From: Pegoplata infirma
Taxonomy: Eukaryota; Arthropoda; Insecta; Diptera; Anthomyiidae
Direction of reading: 5' to 3'
Assembly: GCA_963921195.1 (NCBI GenBank)
Contig: OY992536.1
Location: 108,526,778 to 108,590,777, forward strand
Length of the DNA stretch: 64,000 nucleotides
Part shown: in pieces, positions 1-11,462 of the stretch
Numbering within the stretch: the first letter of the stretch is position 1
Layout: every line of letters begins with the position of its first letter
Program-made: the position numbers and the translations under genes
The notes under the pieces: generated by a model
What the model was told of the DNA's origin: nothing
Seen by the model: the letters and a program-made list of their open reading frames with translations, nothing else
The model's database searches: none

Positions 1-345
1 TTTTTCGAATAACAGTTGATATTTTTTTGAATTACAATAGATATTTTTGAATTGCTATTGATCTTTTTTGAATTAAAATTGATCTTTTTCGAATTAAAAT
101 TGATCTTTTTCTAATAACAGTTGATATTTTTCGAATTATGTACTATTGAATCTTCGAATTACAATTGATATTTTTCGAATTTCAATTGATCTTTTACGAA
201 TTACAATTGGAATCTTAAAATTACAATTAATCATTTTAAATCACAATTTATCTTTTTAAATTACAATTGATCTTTTACGAATTACAATTGATCTTTTACG
301 AATGACAATTTTTTTTTTTATTACGATTGCAGTCTTCGAATTACA
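1..345. repeat. 21-bp AT-rich minisatellite
   Basis: About 15 diverged tandem units of roughly 21 bp, consensus close to GATCTTTTTCGAATTACAATT. The array starts at or before the window edge, so its full length is unknown. Units vary by substitution and by small length changes, which suggests an old array. No gene is visible in it. Confidence 0.85.
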
Positions 346-738
346 AATGGACAAGTAAGTTCTTAATAGATCCCTTCACGGAGAATAGCCAAGTTGTTTG
401 TAACTCAACCGTATATTGATGCCTCTATTAGTTTTTTAACTCTATGGCTGTCAAAAAACAGTAGATTAACGTTTTTCCCAGAAGATTAGAAAACAACATG
501 TAGCGGTATAACATCTAAAAAAATTTACATTTGTCATCTCTATTATCAGTTTGTTTCAGTAATTTTACTTCATTAATCCCTCTGTTGCTTATCAGTACGT
601 AATATGTGATTACGGACATAAAATGATTAATAAATGACAAATTAAATCAATTAAATACAAATTATATTGTAATTATTAAGATGTTTTTTACTTGTAACTA
701 TTTCTAATAACAGATTTAAATCTTGTAGTTTAATACTT
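346..738. other. AT-rich intergenic, nothing recognised
   Basis: No open reading frame, RNA gene or element ends are supported here; plain AT-rich sequence. Confidence 0.6.
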
Positions 739-905
739 TTTATGACCTCCAATCACAGTATGGGTTATTCTCACTTTATGCTTTCGTGTGTAACGCATCG
801 AAATAACGGTCGGGGACCCCATAAAGTACATACTTTTTTATTATTGATACATGATCGATTCTAAGATGTTTTATGAATGTTTGTCCGTCCGTCTGAGGAA
901 ATCAC
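739..905 (+). repeat. Fragment of dispersed repeat family 2 (TATACCCTCC type)
   Basis: Contains the phrases CACAGTATGGG, TCTCACTTTATG, GTGTGTAACGCATCGAAAT and CCCCATAAAGTA, followed by GTCCGTCCGTCTG. The same phrases recur at 23600-23730 in the opposite orientation and at 47813-48700. The 5' end here is decayed (ATGACCTCC instead of ATACCCTCC). Non-coding; class of element not established. Confidence 0.6.
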
Positions 906-980
906 GTTTGAGTCCAAACTAAAAGAACTTGACTCCTGAATGCACGAATATGTCTTATGGTCATAGGCTGGTTTAGTTCA

Positions 981-1223
981 GGGGGTCTACTGCGTAATTC
1001 GAATCGAAAGAAAGCGTTCGAATTCCGAAATTTTTAACCCTTTAAAAACAACACAGCCGTGTATGTAAATTTTTATATTTTTCTCTTTTTACATTCTCTG
1101 GAGAAGCGCTTACAAGTTCCAAGTAATTTTTCTTGAATAAAAATATTTTTTATTACATTATTTTAGAAATAAAAATTCTGTTCGAATCGATTTTCGTTTC
1201 GATTTGAGTTACGCAGTAGACCC
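981..1223. mobile_element. Short inverted-repeat element (MITE-like)
   Basis: The left end GGGTCTACTGCGTAATTCGA is mirrored by the right end, which reads ACGCAGTAGACCC. Arms continue as AATCGAAA on the left and ATTTTCGTTTCGATT on the right. Length is about 240 bp with no coding capacity. The flanks TCA and TTA could be a decayed 3-bp TWA duplication (PIF/Harbinger type), but this is not clean. Confidence 0.65.
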
Positions 1224-1570
1224 TTAGAAATGGGCAAAATCGCATCAGGGGGAAAAAAGTTCCCCCTTTAAGAACTAAACCAACCTAAAAAAAACGTTTT
1301 TTTTTTGGATTTTTGTTAAACAAATTAAAAATTTGTATGTCAAATTAAAAATTTGTATGCACTAAGACCAAGGAGACTAGAAAATTACGTTTCTTTTCGG
1401 CCCAACTCCTTTTGTGGGCGTGGATTTTATAAAAAATATTCAAATGATGATGAAATAGTATAAATAAAATGCAAAAATCATATAAAATTAACTAGTAAAA
1501 ATATGTCGCGAGGGGAAGTTAATCCCCAATACCCCCACCGTCCTCCCCCCCAAAAAACCGCCCCTGGAAT
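1224..1570. other. AT-rich intergenic with a 20-bp direct duplication
   Basis: At about 1319-1360 the phrase CAAATTAAAAATTTGTATG occurs twice in tandem. Nothing else is recognised. Confidence 0.5.
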
Positions 1571-2952
1571 TTTTATACCCTACACCACTCTGTGGTACAG
1601 GGTATAATGACTTTGTGTAAAGAATTTTTGTATGGCATCCTGAAAAATTACCCCAATCCAAAATGACACCAACGTGAAAAATATCACCTCATAATTAAAT
1701 GTCAAATATGGCCCCAATTCAATGTGAAAAAATGCAAAAAAAGCTAATTTTGTAAAAAGAAAAATTACCCTAAAATTATTTAACAAAAATGTTTGGTTTC
1801 CAAATTTGTTTTCTTTAATTTTTTAGTGCTTAAATTACAATAATTTCATCGGGCAATATCTCCGTGATTAAAAAAGATATCTGAAGGATTCCAAAAGTAT
1901 TTTTTTTCAGATGTGCTAAACTATTTCCGCATCTAAAAATATTTCGCGGTTTTTTAGGGTCCCGAACATTGCGAAAATCTGAGTTTATTCACACTGTAAT
2001 TAAAATGATTTCAGTTTCCTACTATAAATTGGATAAATTTACACAAATTGCGTTTTAGATCCACTTTCAAGTATGCCGAACGATTTAGAATAACTTTTTA
2101 AGTCATAGCGATGTCCGTCCGTCGGTCTGTCCATCCGTATGTCCATCTAAACATTGTAAACACGATACAGGTCGCAATTATCAATCGATTTGACTGAATT
2201 TTAAACTTAAGCTCCGTTTGGCCTAAGGACGAAGCCTATTGAAATTGGAAAAAATCTGTCCATGTTTAGACCTAGCCCCCATACAAAGGTCCGCTTTAAT
2301 TTTGGCACAAATGAGTGTAATAACCGAAGTATAACAGATTTGGCAGGTAAACATGTTTTGTATTCAATAATCATCATTCAGAATTTCAACGGAATCGGAG
2401 CCGTTATTCTTGTAGCCCCCATACAAACCATCTTCCCGATATTCACATAAATCTCTAAAAATTCATGAAAATAGAAAACATTTCATTAAAATTTTGTTTG
2501 TGTGTGTTTCAGTTTGGCAGGTAAACGTGTTTTGTATTCAATAATTACCATTCCGAATTTCACAGGAATCGGACCAGATCTTCTTGTAGCTCCATACAAA
2601 CCACCTTCTCGATATTTACATAAATCTCAAAAATTTCATGAAAATCTAAAATATTTTATACAAATTTTGTTTGTGGGTGCTTAATGCGTACTTAAATAAC
2701 CTAATCAAATCTGATTATAATCGGATCATTTTATAAAAATTTTGCCCGATATTCAGTTAAAGCGGTATATTTGCAAAAAATAGTAGCTTTTCATTCAAAT
2801 TTTGTTTATGGGAGTTTTTTACACTTTTAAAGATTTGACAAAAGATAGATCCAATCGGTCCATGTTTAAACTTGAGACCAATTTTCCGGGAAACACTGGT
2901 GTACTTAGGGTATATCGTCGGTCTTGATCGACTATAATTTTCTTACTTGTTT
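1571..2952 (+). repeat. Dispersed repeat family 1, copy A
   Basis: Starts with TTTTTATACCCTACACCAC and ends with ATTTTCTTACTTGTTT, the same ends as the copies at 8098-11462 and 45738-47753. The shared body includes GTCCGTCCGTC, CATGTTTAGACCTAG, ATACAAAGGTCCGC, TTGGCAGGTAAAC and CGGTCTTGATCGACTATAAT. This copy is unlike the others at about 1612-2045 (replacement or insertion). An inner block is tandemly duplicated at an offset of about 174 bp (TTGGCAGGTAAAC at 2339 and 2513). No terminal inverted repeats and no conserved reading frame; class unknown. Confidence 0.8.
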
Positions 2953-3312
2953 AAAATATTTTTAAACATGTTGGATGGTATCAAAGATTCGGCACAGCCG
3001 AATTGAACACTCACTTGTTTTCGATTCAACATGTTTAATAAAAATTTCTTTCAATTCAGCATGTATTTTTGAATATAACGGAAAATTTAAAACTAATCAC
3101 TTTATTTGTTACTTTTGTTTTTTGTCAACCAGTTGAAGGTTAATATTTTTTTGTTCTTAATCTTTACCACACTAGGGTTTGTCTTTGAATTCGGCTATTG
3201 ACCCAAACATTTGTTTATATCAATTTCTTTAATTATTTCATTCAATAATATTTCAGGAAAATAACCATGTATAAAAGATGTTTGTTTGAATGCTTTTAAT
3301 ATATTATCAGTA
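2953..3312. other. AT-rich intergenic, nothing recognised
   Basis: No supported gene or repeat ends. Confidence 0.5.
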
Positions 3313-3442
3313 CAGAAAAACCCTGTTAAAACGAATTCCGCGGTACCAGTAAAAATAGTTTGTTATAAGCGAAGTTCGCTATAAGCGGGTTAGGTTTTAT
3401 CAGAGTCATAGAGTAATCTAACAAATGTCGTTTGAAAAAGTA

Positions 3443-4157
3443 CCCAGTTGGAAAATGTGTCACTGAGGAAATTTCCACAGTGATTCCTTGAGGAAATGTC
3501 TTCAGGTTCTGACAAATCATAGGCAATCCTTGATGACATGTCCTAACATTGTCAGCACTGAATGTTTGCTTTAAGAGTGTGGACAATTCCTCTAAGACGT
3601 CTAAAAGGAAATGTCTTCAGAATAGCAGTATATTAAATTAGAATTTTAAATCTGGACAACTCTTCAATTTCCAAGAAAAAGATGGCAATATTATCGACTT
3701 AATTAAAATAAAATCAAAATCTAACAAGTAGAATAAAAGTAATAAATAGACAAACAATTTTAAAAATAAAGTTTGGAACAAGTGGTTAGATGTGGGACTA
3801 ATAAACTGGAGGTTCCAGGTTCAAATCCAGTTGGGACTAAAAAAGGCGAAAAGTTTTTTCTAAATATGAGAAAGATAATTTATAAAGGAAAATGGATAAA
3901 AGTAAAAACTAAAGGATATACGAAAATTTTTTGTATTTTCGCATGACCTATGTCAGACATTTCCCCAAAGAAGTCTTAGGTGACATGTCCCCAGAAGGTC
4001 AGCCCTGACCACTGCTGACTTTGAGTGAGGACATTTTGAAAATTTGTATGAAACTGTCCTCAACCCAGTACATAGAGATGTCTTGTGGATGTCAGGTGTG
4101 ACTCTGACATGTCATCGCTCCGTCACTGAGGATGGCTCGAGGACGTTGCCAACTGGG
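3443..4157. mobile_element. Nested TA-flanked element with CCCAGTTGG ends
   Basis: Left end CCCAGTTGGAAAATG and right end CCAACTGGG are inverted; the arms continue with GTCACTGAGGA on both sides. TA lies on each side (3441-3442, 4158-4159). The interior is rich in GTCCTCA/TGAGGAC and GACATGTC words. About 715 bp, no transposase. It carries the tRNA-like stretch at 3778-3840. Confidence 0.7.
3778..3840 (+). ncRNA. Degenerate tRNA-like sequence (SINE head or tRNA relic)
   Basis: AGTGGTTAGATG resembles a tRNA D-arm/A box and GGTTCAAATCC matches the B box consensus at the expected distance, with a plausible anticodon arm between. T-stem and acceptor pairing are poor, so this is not a working tRNA. 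It sits inside the CCCAGTTGG element. Confidence 0.45.
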
Positions 4158-4992
4158 TAGTAAACAAAAACCATATGGTATTGTTTACGAAATTTTATCA
4201 CAAATCGAAATGTGAGCGAGATGGAAGATACCAGTTTTACAGTGAGAATGCAGATTTTTTTGTCTCTCTTTGCTTTACGTTTGAACTTTAGTTTGGCATT
4301 GCCAGAATTTTCCAATTATCTTTGGTGATGCCAGATCTACAAAACGGTCGATGGATTACTTTATGACTTTGGGTTTTATATCAACTTAAATTTATTAAAA
4401 ACAAGTTCCAACTTGATTTTATTTGACGTTCTCTTTGCTAATTTACTATAGTTATTAAGAAGTAAACATTACAAATATAAAAAAGTTTTATCAAAATTAA
4501 ATTAAAAACCAAAAATTGCCAACCTTTTGTGAGTTTGATAAACATGATTGCCGCACATTAAGAAAATATTTGTGGGAGTTCGTTATTTTTTTTTTTATTA
4601 TTTATTTATTGTGTAATTAATATAAATATTTACAATAATTTAATATCTTAAATTTAAGAGATCAATTAATATAAATTTTTCTACTTAAATATTTGCATAC
4701 CGAATCTATAAATCAAGTTATCGAAAAATCATTATATTTTTTATATAGGGAAAAATAGTTAGGAAAACCCCTAATTGTGGTAGTTCGTTATAAAATGAAT
4801 AAAACATACGAATTTGTATTAGTGAGACCATAATAAGTAGTTCGTTTTAACCGAGGATTCGTTATAACCGAGTTCGTTATCAAAGAAGTATTTTGTGTGA
4901 AAATTGTTGCCAAAACGTCGGGACTTTAGAATTAGTTCATTATAACCGAGAATTTCTAATAACCGAGAATTCGTTATAACCAAGTTTGATTG

Positions 4993-5985
4993 TATTTCTA
5001 AACAAACATTTGCGCACTGTACCGAACACATTCATCCCCCCTCTCAATTCGTATAAGCAATGCGCACACCTTATAAGAGATGCCTACGTGCTTGCCAGCG
5101 CGTTAGAAGAAAATAGAAACAAACGAAAATTTGATAAATTCACAGTGTGAAGTGGCGAAGCTACAAACAATACACAGAGACACCAACAAAACCAAATCAA
5201 ACAAATGTTTCCCTTTTGCATTTTGTTAAACTTATCAGCAGATAACAATAACAAAAAAAAATTGTGTAAATATTGTAAATTTTTGTTGTTAATATGCAAT
5301 TTGACATTAGAGAAAAGAGTTGCCAACATAAAATGAAAATTCCGTTTTTTTGTTATACTTAAAAAGTTTGTTAAATGAATGTAGTTGTTTTGGAGTCTTA
5401 ACATTTTTTGAGTAAAAATAACTACAAATCGCAGTTAAGAGTGAAAAATGGGAAATTGAGTCGAAACGAATAACAGGTACAATTTGTAGTTGTTTTTAGC
5501 TGATAATGTAGTTTACCCAAAGGCGTACAGAGTCTTTTCAAGCTTGAAACTGCTCATTCACTGAAATACCCGTAGGTTGGGGTGGTGGTGCCAGATCGGC
5601 ATTCTCCATAGACCCATTTGGTCTATAGCTATACCCCAAAACTCTTTCCGTTTATCGACGCAATCTCAATACATTGACCTTCATTGGGAATTGCTTTAAA
5701 CTTTTCAGGTCTATACTCGTAATTTCCTTCAAAGTCTCGAACTGTGAACTTCCTATAATTTATAGTCGAGTTCGTGCCAAAGTGGGTCAGAGACACAGAA
5801 ATCCTGTGACATGATTTGTTAAATGGTCTCTTAAATGCCTTGTGTCTCGCACCTTTTGAAGTTTGCGTCCCTAAAAAGATTCTTATTAAAACTGTCAACA
5901 TACGACATTCTTTTGTCCATATATGTCCACAAAATTCTGTTTATACGACTTGTCCCAAGTTCCTTCCATTTTTGATTTGCCTTGG
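4993..5985. other. Intergenic; one unrecognised minus-strand frame
   Basis: A 90-codon minus-strand frame at 5629-5901 has a non-random look (charged, with YEYRPEKFKAIPNEGQ) and lies downstream, in its own sense, of the LINE fragment at 5990-6690. It may be retroelement residue, but no family can be named. Nothing else is supported. Confidence 0.4.
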
Positions 5986-5989
5986 CGAC

Positions 5990-6690
5990 AGTTAGGAAAT
6001 TTAGTTTCTGTTTGTAATGCTGGAGTGGCGGTAAAATTATTATGGTGGTATCTATGCCATCTGCTCCAAGTTACAGGATAGCTTTAAACAGCTTTCCTGT
6101 TTCCTTCTGTTCCTTCGTGCCCTGGTACAGTAAGGTAACTGTATTATTTAAGTACAGTTGTTCTAAATTCTCGTAACACTTCAAAACAGTTGTGGATTTA
6201 ATTTGGTAGCCTTAAGAGCAGCCTGACTATCTAAGTAGACATTTAGGGTTGACCCTTTTTCCCTAGCCATATGCTCCACGTCTTTTTATATAGCAGATAT
6301 CTCATCCTGAAAGATACTCAAGTCTGCGGGTAATTTGAAAGATAAGTGTTGGTAAGCCGCGCCTTTTGCGAATTTTAGGCAAAGCAGAACTCGAGAATCT
6401 GGAAGAAATCGCATTTATGGCCTTTATGTACGTTAAATTGTTTGCAACATGGACTAACGCGTTTTATCCTCGTCGCTGAAGGAACATGTCGTATTGCCAT
6501 GGACCAGCCGGTCTATGCAAGGAGTTCAAAATTTTGAGCTTCGCCACCACTAACCTAAGGTTGGATTTTCGATTGAAGTATAAATCCAGTAAGTGACAGG
6601 TACTACTGAACATTTTCTTACTCGTGTAGTACGCGTTATTTGCCTTGTTCCAGAAAAGCTTACTGTTTAAAAACACACCCACTTCCACAT
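5990..6690 (-). mobile_element. LINE fragment: end of reverse transcriptase plus RNase H, decayed
   Basis: Read on the minus strand, 6688-6464 encodes VGVFLNSKLFWNKANNAYY, like the region after the RT core in non-LTR elements with RNase H. About 6400-6140 then encodes LSFKLPADLSIFQDEISAI, followed by NVYLDSQAALKATKLNPQLF. The DSQAALKA segment is the typical second RNase H motif of R1/LOA/I-type LINEs. Several stops and frame changes break it, so it is a dead copy. Clade is uncertain. Confidence 0.65.
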
Positions 6691-6849
6691 AACCTTAACG
6701 AGGATAAGTCTGGGGCAAGCTTTGTAAGCCTCGCCTTTTGCAAAGATATCAAGTAACAAGTGCCGATAGAGTCGGTTTATGTTGTTCTCAAAGCGCCAGT
6801 GATACTCCGTCCCATTTTCCGCTACAGCTTCTGAAACATGTTAAAAGTC

Positions 6850-7010
6850 GCATCCCTTTAGAGTGCCTTATACCAGACTAAAATTCTATAAAGTAAAGTT
6901 GGTCTCCTTTCCACTTTTCTCTGATTCCAATTGTAGAAGATGTGACTACCCGAATACGGATGAAACAGTTGAACATATCCTGTGCAAATGCACCGCGTTG
7001 GCCAGGCTTT
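6850..7010 (+). mobile_element. LINE 3' fragment with CCHC-like motif
   Basis: Plus-strand reading gives CRRCDYPNTDETVEHILCKC followed by TALA, which matches the cysteine/histidine motif that closes the pol ORF of R1/LOA-type LINEs. It is in opposite orientation to the fragment at 5990-6690. Isolated and not part of an intact frame. Confidence 0.5.
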
Positions 7011-7011
7011 A

Positions 7012-7320
7012 GTCAAAGCAGAACTCGAGAATCTGAAAGAAATCGCATTTATAGACCTTAAATTGTTTGCAACATGGACTAACTCATTTTATCCTCGCCG
7101 CTGAAGTAACATGTGTTATTGCTATGGACCAGCTGATCTATGCAAGGAGTTTAACATTTTAAGATACACCACCCCTAACCTACGGATGGTGTTACGATTG
7201 AAGTATAAAACCAGTAAGTGACAGGTACTACTGAACATTTCTTACACGTGTAGTACGCGTTATTTGCCTTGTTCCAAAAAAACTTACTATCTTTAAACAC
7301 ACCCACTTCCTCATAACCTT
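7012..7320 (-). repeat. Duplicate of 6371-6700 (LINE segment)
   Basis: About 310 bp repeats the stretch 6371-6700 in the same orientation with scattered differences; shared phrases include GCAGAACTCGAGAATCTG, GCAACATGGACTAAC and TGACAGGTACTACTGAACAT. Either a local duplication or two separate insertions of the same LINE region. Confidence 0.7.
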
Positions 7321-8097
7321 AAGTGAGCCCTCTTAATTTCCAATGTGTTCATCCAATTTCCAGACTAAAACGTCTTCTGTTAATTATTATTGGTTTACTT
7401 CAAAAAAATTTTAATATTACTGACTGAAATTAGCTGTGTTCGCGAACTCAATAATTTGTACGAATTTGTACAAATTATTACGATTTTTGTATAAAAGTCG
7501 TTCGTGTACTTTAAAACCCCAGTAACGAGAGAGAAAATGAGAGAAAAAAGTGACAGTTCTATTTTAGAAACTTGCAAGTTTTATCAAGCAGAAAAAACAA
7601 GAATTATCAAGCAGAAAAAACATCTGTTTTAAAAACATATGATTATATTTTTCTAAACGATACACAAAAATATTTTGCAGTTACATTTTTGTGCATAAAA
7701 TATGATTAAATATCAACTAATTAATAAAAAAAATACATCCCAAAATTATATTTCTTTTATTAACAAGTTAAAAAATAAATACCAACAAACTAAAAATTTA
7801 CAAATGAATGCAAAATTTTTTATAAGCTGATTTAAATCAGCTGTTTATCTAACTTGCAAATTTTTACGGATTTCTGTTCGCGTACTTTTTACAATATTTC
7901 CTTTTTGAGAGCGATTTCTTTTTTACTCTCTAAAAATTTTTGCTTGATAATTTTTACTGGGAAAGTACGCAAACAGACTTATTATATCAGCGTAGAAACA
8001 AAATTGTAAAAAAGATTATTAGCTGTCGTTTTTGATTTTTTTTAAATAAATATTTAGTTATTACAGGATATTTGTCATAAAACTATCATTAACATTT
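7321..8097. other. AT-rich intergenic with short duplications and dyads
   Basis: A 23-24 bp tandem duplication around 7580-7620 (ATCAAGCAGAAAAAACA twice) and an 18-bp perfect palindrome AGCTGATTTAAATCAGCT near 7826. The inverted phrases CTTGCAAGTTTTATCAAGC and GCTTGATAATTTTT suggest an old foldback, but no clean ends were found. Confidence 0.4.
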
Positions 8098-8110
8098 TTA
8101 TACCCTACAC

Positions 8111-9012
8111 CAGCGGTTACCAACCTATGGTACGCGTACCACTAGGGGGTACGCGAAACTGCCCGCGGGGGTACGCACAATTTTAGTAATTTGGACATTT
8201 TTTTAGATTAACCTTTCAATGCTGGTTCCGCATCTGGCTTCCAAAGTTTTCCATAACGTCAGGTTTTTAAGAAAGTTGAGTTCAAAGTTTACAAAAAACG
8301 TATTTTTGTGCAATTTAGAGAGAAGTTTTTTGCGATATTTTGAGATCTGACCACTTGTTTTCGATTAACCTTTCGATGCTGATTCCAAATAGGGTTTCCA
8401 AATTTTTCTATGATCTCAGGTTTTTGAGATAATGTATGTCAAAGTTCTCAAAAAACGTGTATTTGGGCATTTTTAAGACGGTTTCTGATAGAGTGGAAAT
8501 TTTGGTACCATTTTGTTAAGCTCAAAATGTCATTTCATTGTACATATATACGCTGGTGTTTCATTCGAAAAGTCACGGAATTGTTGATCTGACCTTGTAT
8601 TAAAAAAAAAACATTTAAAAAAAATCCAAAAATCTATGATGTGTTTTTGGAACTTTTTTTAAGAGTTCAAAAAACGTCCGTTGTTTTAAATTTTGGTGTA
8701 GAATCGGTGAAATCTGATTTGCAATATTTTCAGCTGTTTTTGCTCTGCAAAAAAATCAGCTCAAAATCCGCGTTTTCAGATGCATTGAACCACCCCAAGG
8801 AGCGAAAATTTTTCCCGAAAAATATCACCATTGTTTTGATCTCCCCTAAAGCCTTCAAAAAAATGATAATATCCGCAGATCAAAAATTTAAAAATTACCT
8901 CTAATATTTATATGAAAAGTTTTTTAACGAAAACAAAAAACTCGTTAGGGGGTACGCGGCTGACAAAATTTAAAATTAGTGGTACGCGAGGTAAAAAGGT
9001 TGGTAACCGCTG
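8111..9012. mobile_element. hAT-like non-autonomous transposon, 902 bp
   Basis: Terminal inverted repeats CAGCGGTTACCAACCT (left) and AGGTTGGTAACCGCTG (right), continuing with GGTACGCG words. An identical 8-bp target duplication, CCCTACAC, lies at 8103-8110 and 9013-9020. CAG-starting ends and an 8-bp duplication are the hAT signature. The interior encodes no recognisable transposase. Confidence 0.92.
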
Positions 9013-9447
9013 CCCTACACTACTCTGTGGTACAGGGTTTAATGGCTTTGTGCTGGTGTTTGTAACTACAATAACTATTGGTCCAGACCCACTTTCAAGT
9101 ATACCGATCGGCTCAGAATAACTTTTTAAGTCATTCTAGCTATGTCTGTCCGTCCGTCCATCTAAACGTTGTAAACACGATACAGATCGCAATTATCAAT
9201 CGATTTGAAACTTAAGCTTAGTTTGACATAAGGATAAATCTAATTGAAATTGGAAAAAAATCAGTCCATGTTTAGACCTAGCTCCCATACAAAGGTCCGC
9301 TTTAATTTTGGCTCAAATGACTCTAATAACCGTATTATAACAAATACTTTCGAAACTTGGCAGGTAATCGTATTTATCGTATTGTATTCAATAGTGATCA
9401 TTCCGACTTTTCAAGGAATTAGACCAGTTTTTGTAGCCTCCATACTA

Positions 9448-11072
9448 CCAGAGTAAAAATATTTAGATATAATTATATCTAACAAGATATGATTGTATAT
9501 ATTTATATCTGATGCAAGATCAAATTATATATATCCAGATATGATAGATCTGTTGCTATATATAACGATATCTTGTATCATATCTGGTTATGTCTTCTAT
9601 CATATCTGTCACTATAGCAATATTTATATTATACAACTATAAACTTAATCAAACATCTAAGCTTTTTTGAGAATTCGATTTTGAAAGAACACCTCTATTT
9701 CAAAAAATCGTTGGCATTTTTATTTGTGTTGATATCAAAAAAAAAAAATTAAATACAAAACACAAAAAATAATTCGAATTATTTATTTGTCAAATAGAAA
9801 ATAACAACATTTTAAATTAAAAAAAAATATATATTTAAAAAAAAAAAACATAAAATTGGTATAATTTCTCTCAAAATAAAGGAAAATTTGAATTAAGCGT
9901 TAATGTATGTAAGTATTATAGCAATTACCACCAAAATTAAGAAGTAAAATTATTAATTTTTTTTCTCAATTTGCAGATTGTTTCGAAATGGTTAATGCTG
10001 GTCAATTGGATAATCAAACTTTCAATATAATGAAGATGCAGGTCGGGCGTCCCGTCAAATACAAATTTTAGATTGTCGTAATACCTGCCAAACGATAGCT
10101 GATTGTGAAAAATTTTATAAAAAAAATTTGCAAAGGCATCTTCAGTCGGCAACCAGAGGTCAAAGTTGGAAAAATTAAGTTTTTCGATTAAAATTCATGT
10201 CCAAATTTTTTTACCAAATTCGGATCAAAAATCAGGAATTTTTGTGTACTTTATGGAAAAAATATTTAAAAAATTCCAAAAATGATATTGTGGTCCACAG
10301 ATAATGATAAACATATTTTTTATTCAAAATGGTCCCTAAAGTTGCAAAGTGTTAAGTATGTTATCTAAAAAATATTTAAAATTTATATATTTTCACACAA
10401 CATACTCAACATTTTCCAACTTTTAAGACCAATTTGGTTAAAAAAAATAATTGTATGGTTAAAAATCATCATCTGTGGACCAAAATCGCTATTTTGGAAT
10501 TTTTTAAATATTTTTCCCAAAAAGTACGCAAAAAATCCTAATTTTTGAGCAGAATTTAGTAAAAAAATTCGGACATGAATTTTGGTCGAAAAACGTAATT
10601 TTTTCCAACTTTGCGTACTGAAGATTCCTTTGCAAAATTTTGTGTGTAGATTAACTAATTTTTTTTTTATTAAATTTTTAAATTTTATAAGCTACATTTT
10701 TGAATACAAATTTTTTTAAACTGTTTTTAATTATATTATAGGTTAAAATATTATTATCTACTTGTAATGAATAAAATTTAATTATATCGATTTTAAATGT
10801 GATCATTTTTTCTTATTACCCATAGAAATTTTGCAAAATTCAATGTAGCATATTATGCTACAATATCAATTCTGATCAAATCAGATCTAATAAGATCAGA
10901 ATATATAAGGGACAAATGTCGGATCCAACGAGATCTAATTTGATCAGTTTGTATCAGAACTGATCAAAACTGATATAATTAGATCGGGTCAATTTCCCGA
11001 TCAAATAAGATCTGATTATATATTGAGCGAGATTTAAATAGATCTGGTGCAATATCAAAATTTTTACTCGGG
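9448..11072. mobile_element. TA-flanked (Tc1/mariner-like) element, CCMGAGTAAAAA ends
   Basis: Left end CCAGAGTAAAAATATTT; reverse complement of right end CCCGAGTAAAAATTTT. TA at 9446-9447 and 11073-11074. The outer arms are built of GATATAATTATATC/GATCTGATTATATC-type repeats. A foldback (10122-10641) sits in the middle. No transposase frame. Confidence 0.75.
10122..10641. mobile_element. Foldback element, family F (copy 1)
   Basis: Long inverted arms: the left reads TTTGCAAAGGCATCTTCAGT and then CAAAGTTGGAAAAATTA; the right is its mirror (CCAACTTTGCGTACTGAAGA, then CCTTTGCAAA). The arms also share AAAATTCATGTCC and GGACATGAATTTT. A related copy lies at 41285-41885. No flanking duplication established. 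Confidence 0.75.
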
Positions 11073-11462
11073 TAACTACGTTCTATCACTAACTCCATAC
11101 TATCTCTGAAATTTCATAAAAATTGAAAATTTTTTTATTCAAATTTTGTTTGTGTGTGTTTAACGCTTACATAAATAACCTAATAAAATTTGATTATAAT
11201 CGGACAATTTTTGGACTCAGGTCCCATATGAAAATTTCACCCGATGTTCAGTTAAATCGGTTTATTGGCAACAATATACAGCCTTTTTAGGCTGACACAA
11301 ATTTGGTTTTTGTTGTGTGTTTTCTACACAAAAGATAGATCATTTCTAACAAAAAATAGATCAAATTGATACATATTTGGACTTTATTCCCATTTACCGG
11401 CAAACACTGGGTAAAGTATTATATGGTCGGTCTTGATCGACAGTAATTTTTTTACTTGTTTT

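Larger units (their letters stand above)
3313..4992. mobile_element. Pogo/Tigger-like inverted-repeat element, non-autonomous
   Basis: The left end (TA then CAGAAAAACCCTGTTAAAAC) is related to the reverse complement of the right end (CAATCAAACTTGGTTATAAC then TA). Both edges carry multiple variants of GTTATAACCGAGTTCGTTATAA, as in Tigger-type termini. TA dinucleotides at 3311-3312 and 4993-4994 fit a Tc1/mariner/pogo target duplication. The interior holds a second element (3443-4157) and otherwise no transposase. Superfamily is inferred from terminal motifs only. Confidence 0.55.
8098..11462 (+). repeat. Dispersed repeat family 1, copy B, interrupted twice
   Basis: Begins TTTATACCCTACAC, resumes at 9013 with CCCTACACTACTCTGTGG, and ends TTTTTTTACTTGTTT. 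A hAT-like element (8111-9012) and a TA-flanked element (9448-11072) are inserted in it. With both removed the copy is about 0.84 kb and co-linear with copies A and C. Confidence 0.8.

Noticed and set aside
2262..2684. Plus-strand frames in repeat family 1 (also 9244-9456 and 46783-46968)
   Set aside because: Translations of a non-coding repeat; frames are not kept between copies beyond sequence similarity and have no start/stop logic.
3778..3840. Functional tRNA gene
   Set aside because: A and B boxes are visible, but acceptor and T stems do not pair.
5629..5901. 90-codon minus-strand frame as a gene
   Set aside because: Somewhat protein-like, but neighbours are LINE debris and no family could be named; kept only as a note.
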